A DNA stretch of 5,837 nt, taken from NCBI GenBank assembly GCA_002386405.1, contig DGIP01000306.1:1-5837 (forward strand), written 5' to 3'. The notes below the pieces were generated by a model. That model was not told the DNA's origin and did not search any database. It saw nothing but the letters and a program-made list of their open reading frames with translations. This document shows, piece after piece, positions 5,170 through 5,837 of the stretch (positions are counted from its first letter, which is position 1; each line of letters opens with the position of its first letter). The translations under genes were made by a program, and so were the position numbers. The DNA is from Stenotrophomonas maltophilia (GTDB taxonomy: Bacteria; Pseudomonadota; Gammaproteobacteria; Xanthomonadales; Xanthomonadaceae).

Positions 5170-5648
5170 CCCAGGGCCTCGACGAACACCGCGGCAATGG
5201 CTTCCAGCCCGGCCTGGTCGTCGGCATCGAAACGGGCCAGCACCGGGCTGTCCAGGTCGAACACGCCGATCAGCGTGTCGCCGTGGACCAGCGGCACCAC
5301 CAGTTCCGAGCGCGAGGCCGAATCGCAGGCGATGTGGCCCGGGAATGCGTCCACGTCTTCGATGCGCTGGGTCACCCGCTGCGAGGCGGCGGCGCCGCAC
5401 ACGCCCTTGTCCAGCGGAATGCGCACGCAGGCCGGCAGGCCCTGGAACGGGCCGACCACCAGTTCGGTGCCGTCGAAGAGGTAGAAACCCACCCAGTTCA
5501 GCTGCGGCAGCGCGTGGTAGACCAGCGCCGACAGGTTGGCGGCATTGGCAATGCGGTCGCGTTCACCGTGCACCAGGGCGCGGGCCTGGGCCAGCAGCTG
5601 GCCGTACTGTTCCGGCTTGCTGCCGGTGAGCGTGGAAGTATCGAACAT
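5166..5648 (-). CDS. msrC: Free methionine-(R)-sulfoxide reductase, GAF domain
   Basis: MsrC (YebR) reduces free L-methionine-(R)-sulfoxide to methionine, a cytoplasmic repair of oxidised methionine. The 160-residue protein is a single GAF domain of the family's usual size. Its signatures are NWVGFYL, GPFQGLPACVRIP, GVCGAAA, and FPGHIACDSASRSELVVPL. The three cysteines expected for catalysis and resolution are present at 74, 84 and 108, with the same 10- and 24-residue spacing as in the E. coli enzyme. The last codons overlap the next gene by ATGA. A TAGACT -10-like hexamer lies six bases before the ATG, so the transcript may be leaderless; no Shine-Dalgarno is seen. The gene diverges from bioD. 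Confidence 0.93.
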   Translation of the reverse strand: MFDTSTLTGSKPEQYGQLLAQARALVHGERDRIANAANLSALVYHALPQLNWVGFYLFDGTELVVGPFQGLPACVRIPLDKGVCGAAASQRVTQRIEDVDAFPGHIACDSASRSELVVPLVHGDTLIGVFDLDSPVLARFDADDQAGLEAIAAVFVEALG

Positions 5649-5654
5649 GGCCGC

Positions 5655-5660
5655 AGTCTA
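5655..5660 (-). promoter_or_regulatory. Possible msrC promoter -10 (TAGACT)
   Basis: TAGACT on the minus strand is followed by GCGGCC and then the msrC ATG. A start seven bases after the hexamer would fall on the A of the ATG, giving a leaderless mRNA. The -35 region is not recognisable. Confidence 0.4.
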
Positions 5661-5702
5661 GCAAGCGCGGCCGTCAGCCGGACCCACCGGCGGCGGAACG
5701 CT

Positions 5703-5708
5703 GATAAT
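5703..5708 (+). promoter_or_regulatory. Possible bioD promoter -10 (GATAAT)
   Basis: GATAAT, five of six matches to TATAAT, would place the start near 5715, about 20 nt before the bioD ATG. No clear -35 and no BirA-operator-like palindrome is visible in this 86-bp gap. Confidence 0.4.
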
Positions 5709-5734
5709 GGGTGCCCCTGTTCATCGGTCCGGCC

Positions 5735-5837
5735 ATGTCGTCCCCTGCCTTCCCCGACGCGTTCTACGTCACCGGTACCGACACCGGTATCGGCAAGACC
5801 TTCAGCAGCTGCGCCCTGCTGCACGCGCTGCGCCAGC
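5735..5837 (+). CDS. bioD: Dethiobiotin synthetase, 5' end only
   Basis: BioD closes the ureido ring of dethiobiotin from 7,8-diaminononanoate, CO2 and ATP, the next-to-last step of biotin synthesis. The 34 visible codons read FYVTGTDTGIGKT at residues 10-22, the BioD P-loop (GTDTxxGKT), followed by SSCALLHALR, closely like the E. coli protein (YFVTGTDTEVGKT, SCALLQA). CobB/CobQ-type amidotransferases share a related P-loop, but GTDTGIGKT so near the N terminus is typical of BioD. The gene runs off the right edge. The ATG at 5735 leaves a short SSPAFPDA leader before the first strand. Confidence 0.92.
   Translation, partial: MSSPAFPDAFYVTGTDTGIGKTFSSCALLHALRQ

Noticed and set aside
4816..5400. 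A 194-residue version of the TfoX-like protein starting at 5400
   Set aside because: The extra 77 residues overlap msrC out of frame and are Arg/Gly-rich. Family similarity begins exactly at the ATG at 5169, next to the msrC stop.
1..5837. A novel defence, toxin-antitoxin or mobile system
   Set aside because: Every substantial gene is assigned to a known core family, base use is even across the window, and no gap is left unexplained that could hold such a system.

Overview
The window looks like ordinary chromosomal housekeeping sequence from a GC-rich gammaproteobacterium of the Xanthomonadaceae, most likely Stenotrophomonas (S. maltophilia complex). The main reason is a set of short palindromes headed by GTAG and lying between genes. 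These match the SMAG (Stenotrophomonas GTAG) class of REP elements. The gene content (LysR, gph, btuB with a B12 riboswitch, cobC-like, msrC, bioD) and the strong G/C bias at third codon positions agree. I see no phage, plasmid, transposase, CRISPR, tRNA or rRNA signal.

Layout. Positions 1-45 hold the first 15 codons of a leftward NAD(P)-binding Rossmann protein. It is divergent from a LysR-type regulator (143-1045, +), probably its regulator, across a 97-bp gap with overlapping promoter-like elements. A SMAG repeat follows, then gph (phosphoglycolate phosphatase, + strand, best start a TTG at 1155). A second, variant SMAG and a small hairpin separate gph from the convergent btuB (1884-3725, -), the outer-membrane cobalamin receptor. 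Upstream of btuB lies a 440-bp gap with a complete cobalamin riboswitch aptamer (3858-4058, -). Between the aptamer and the btuB start are GC-rich hairpins and a stem that can occlude the btuB ribosome binding site.

Divergent from btuB is a histidine phosphatase resembling CobC (alpha-ribazole phosphatase), a late step of cobalamin nucleotide-loop assembly. This makes a small B12 uptake/salvage neighbourhood. cobC faces a leftward two-gene unit: msrC (free methionine-(R)-sulfoxide reductase) followed, with an ATGA overlap, by a standalone TfoX C-terminal-domain protein. The gap between cobC and that unit is essentially one inverted pair of SMAG elements, and one of them supplies the TAG stop of the TfoX-like gene. 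At the right edge, divergent from msrC, the first 34 codons of bioD (dethiobiotin synthetase) appear.

No previously undescribed system was found. The most interesting points are the REP-supplied stop codon, the likely translational expression platform of the riboswitch, the apparently leaderless msrC, and the translationally coupled msrC/TfoX-C pair.
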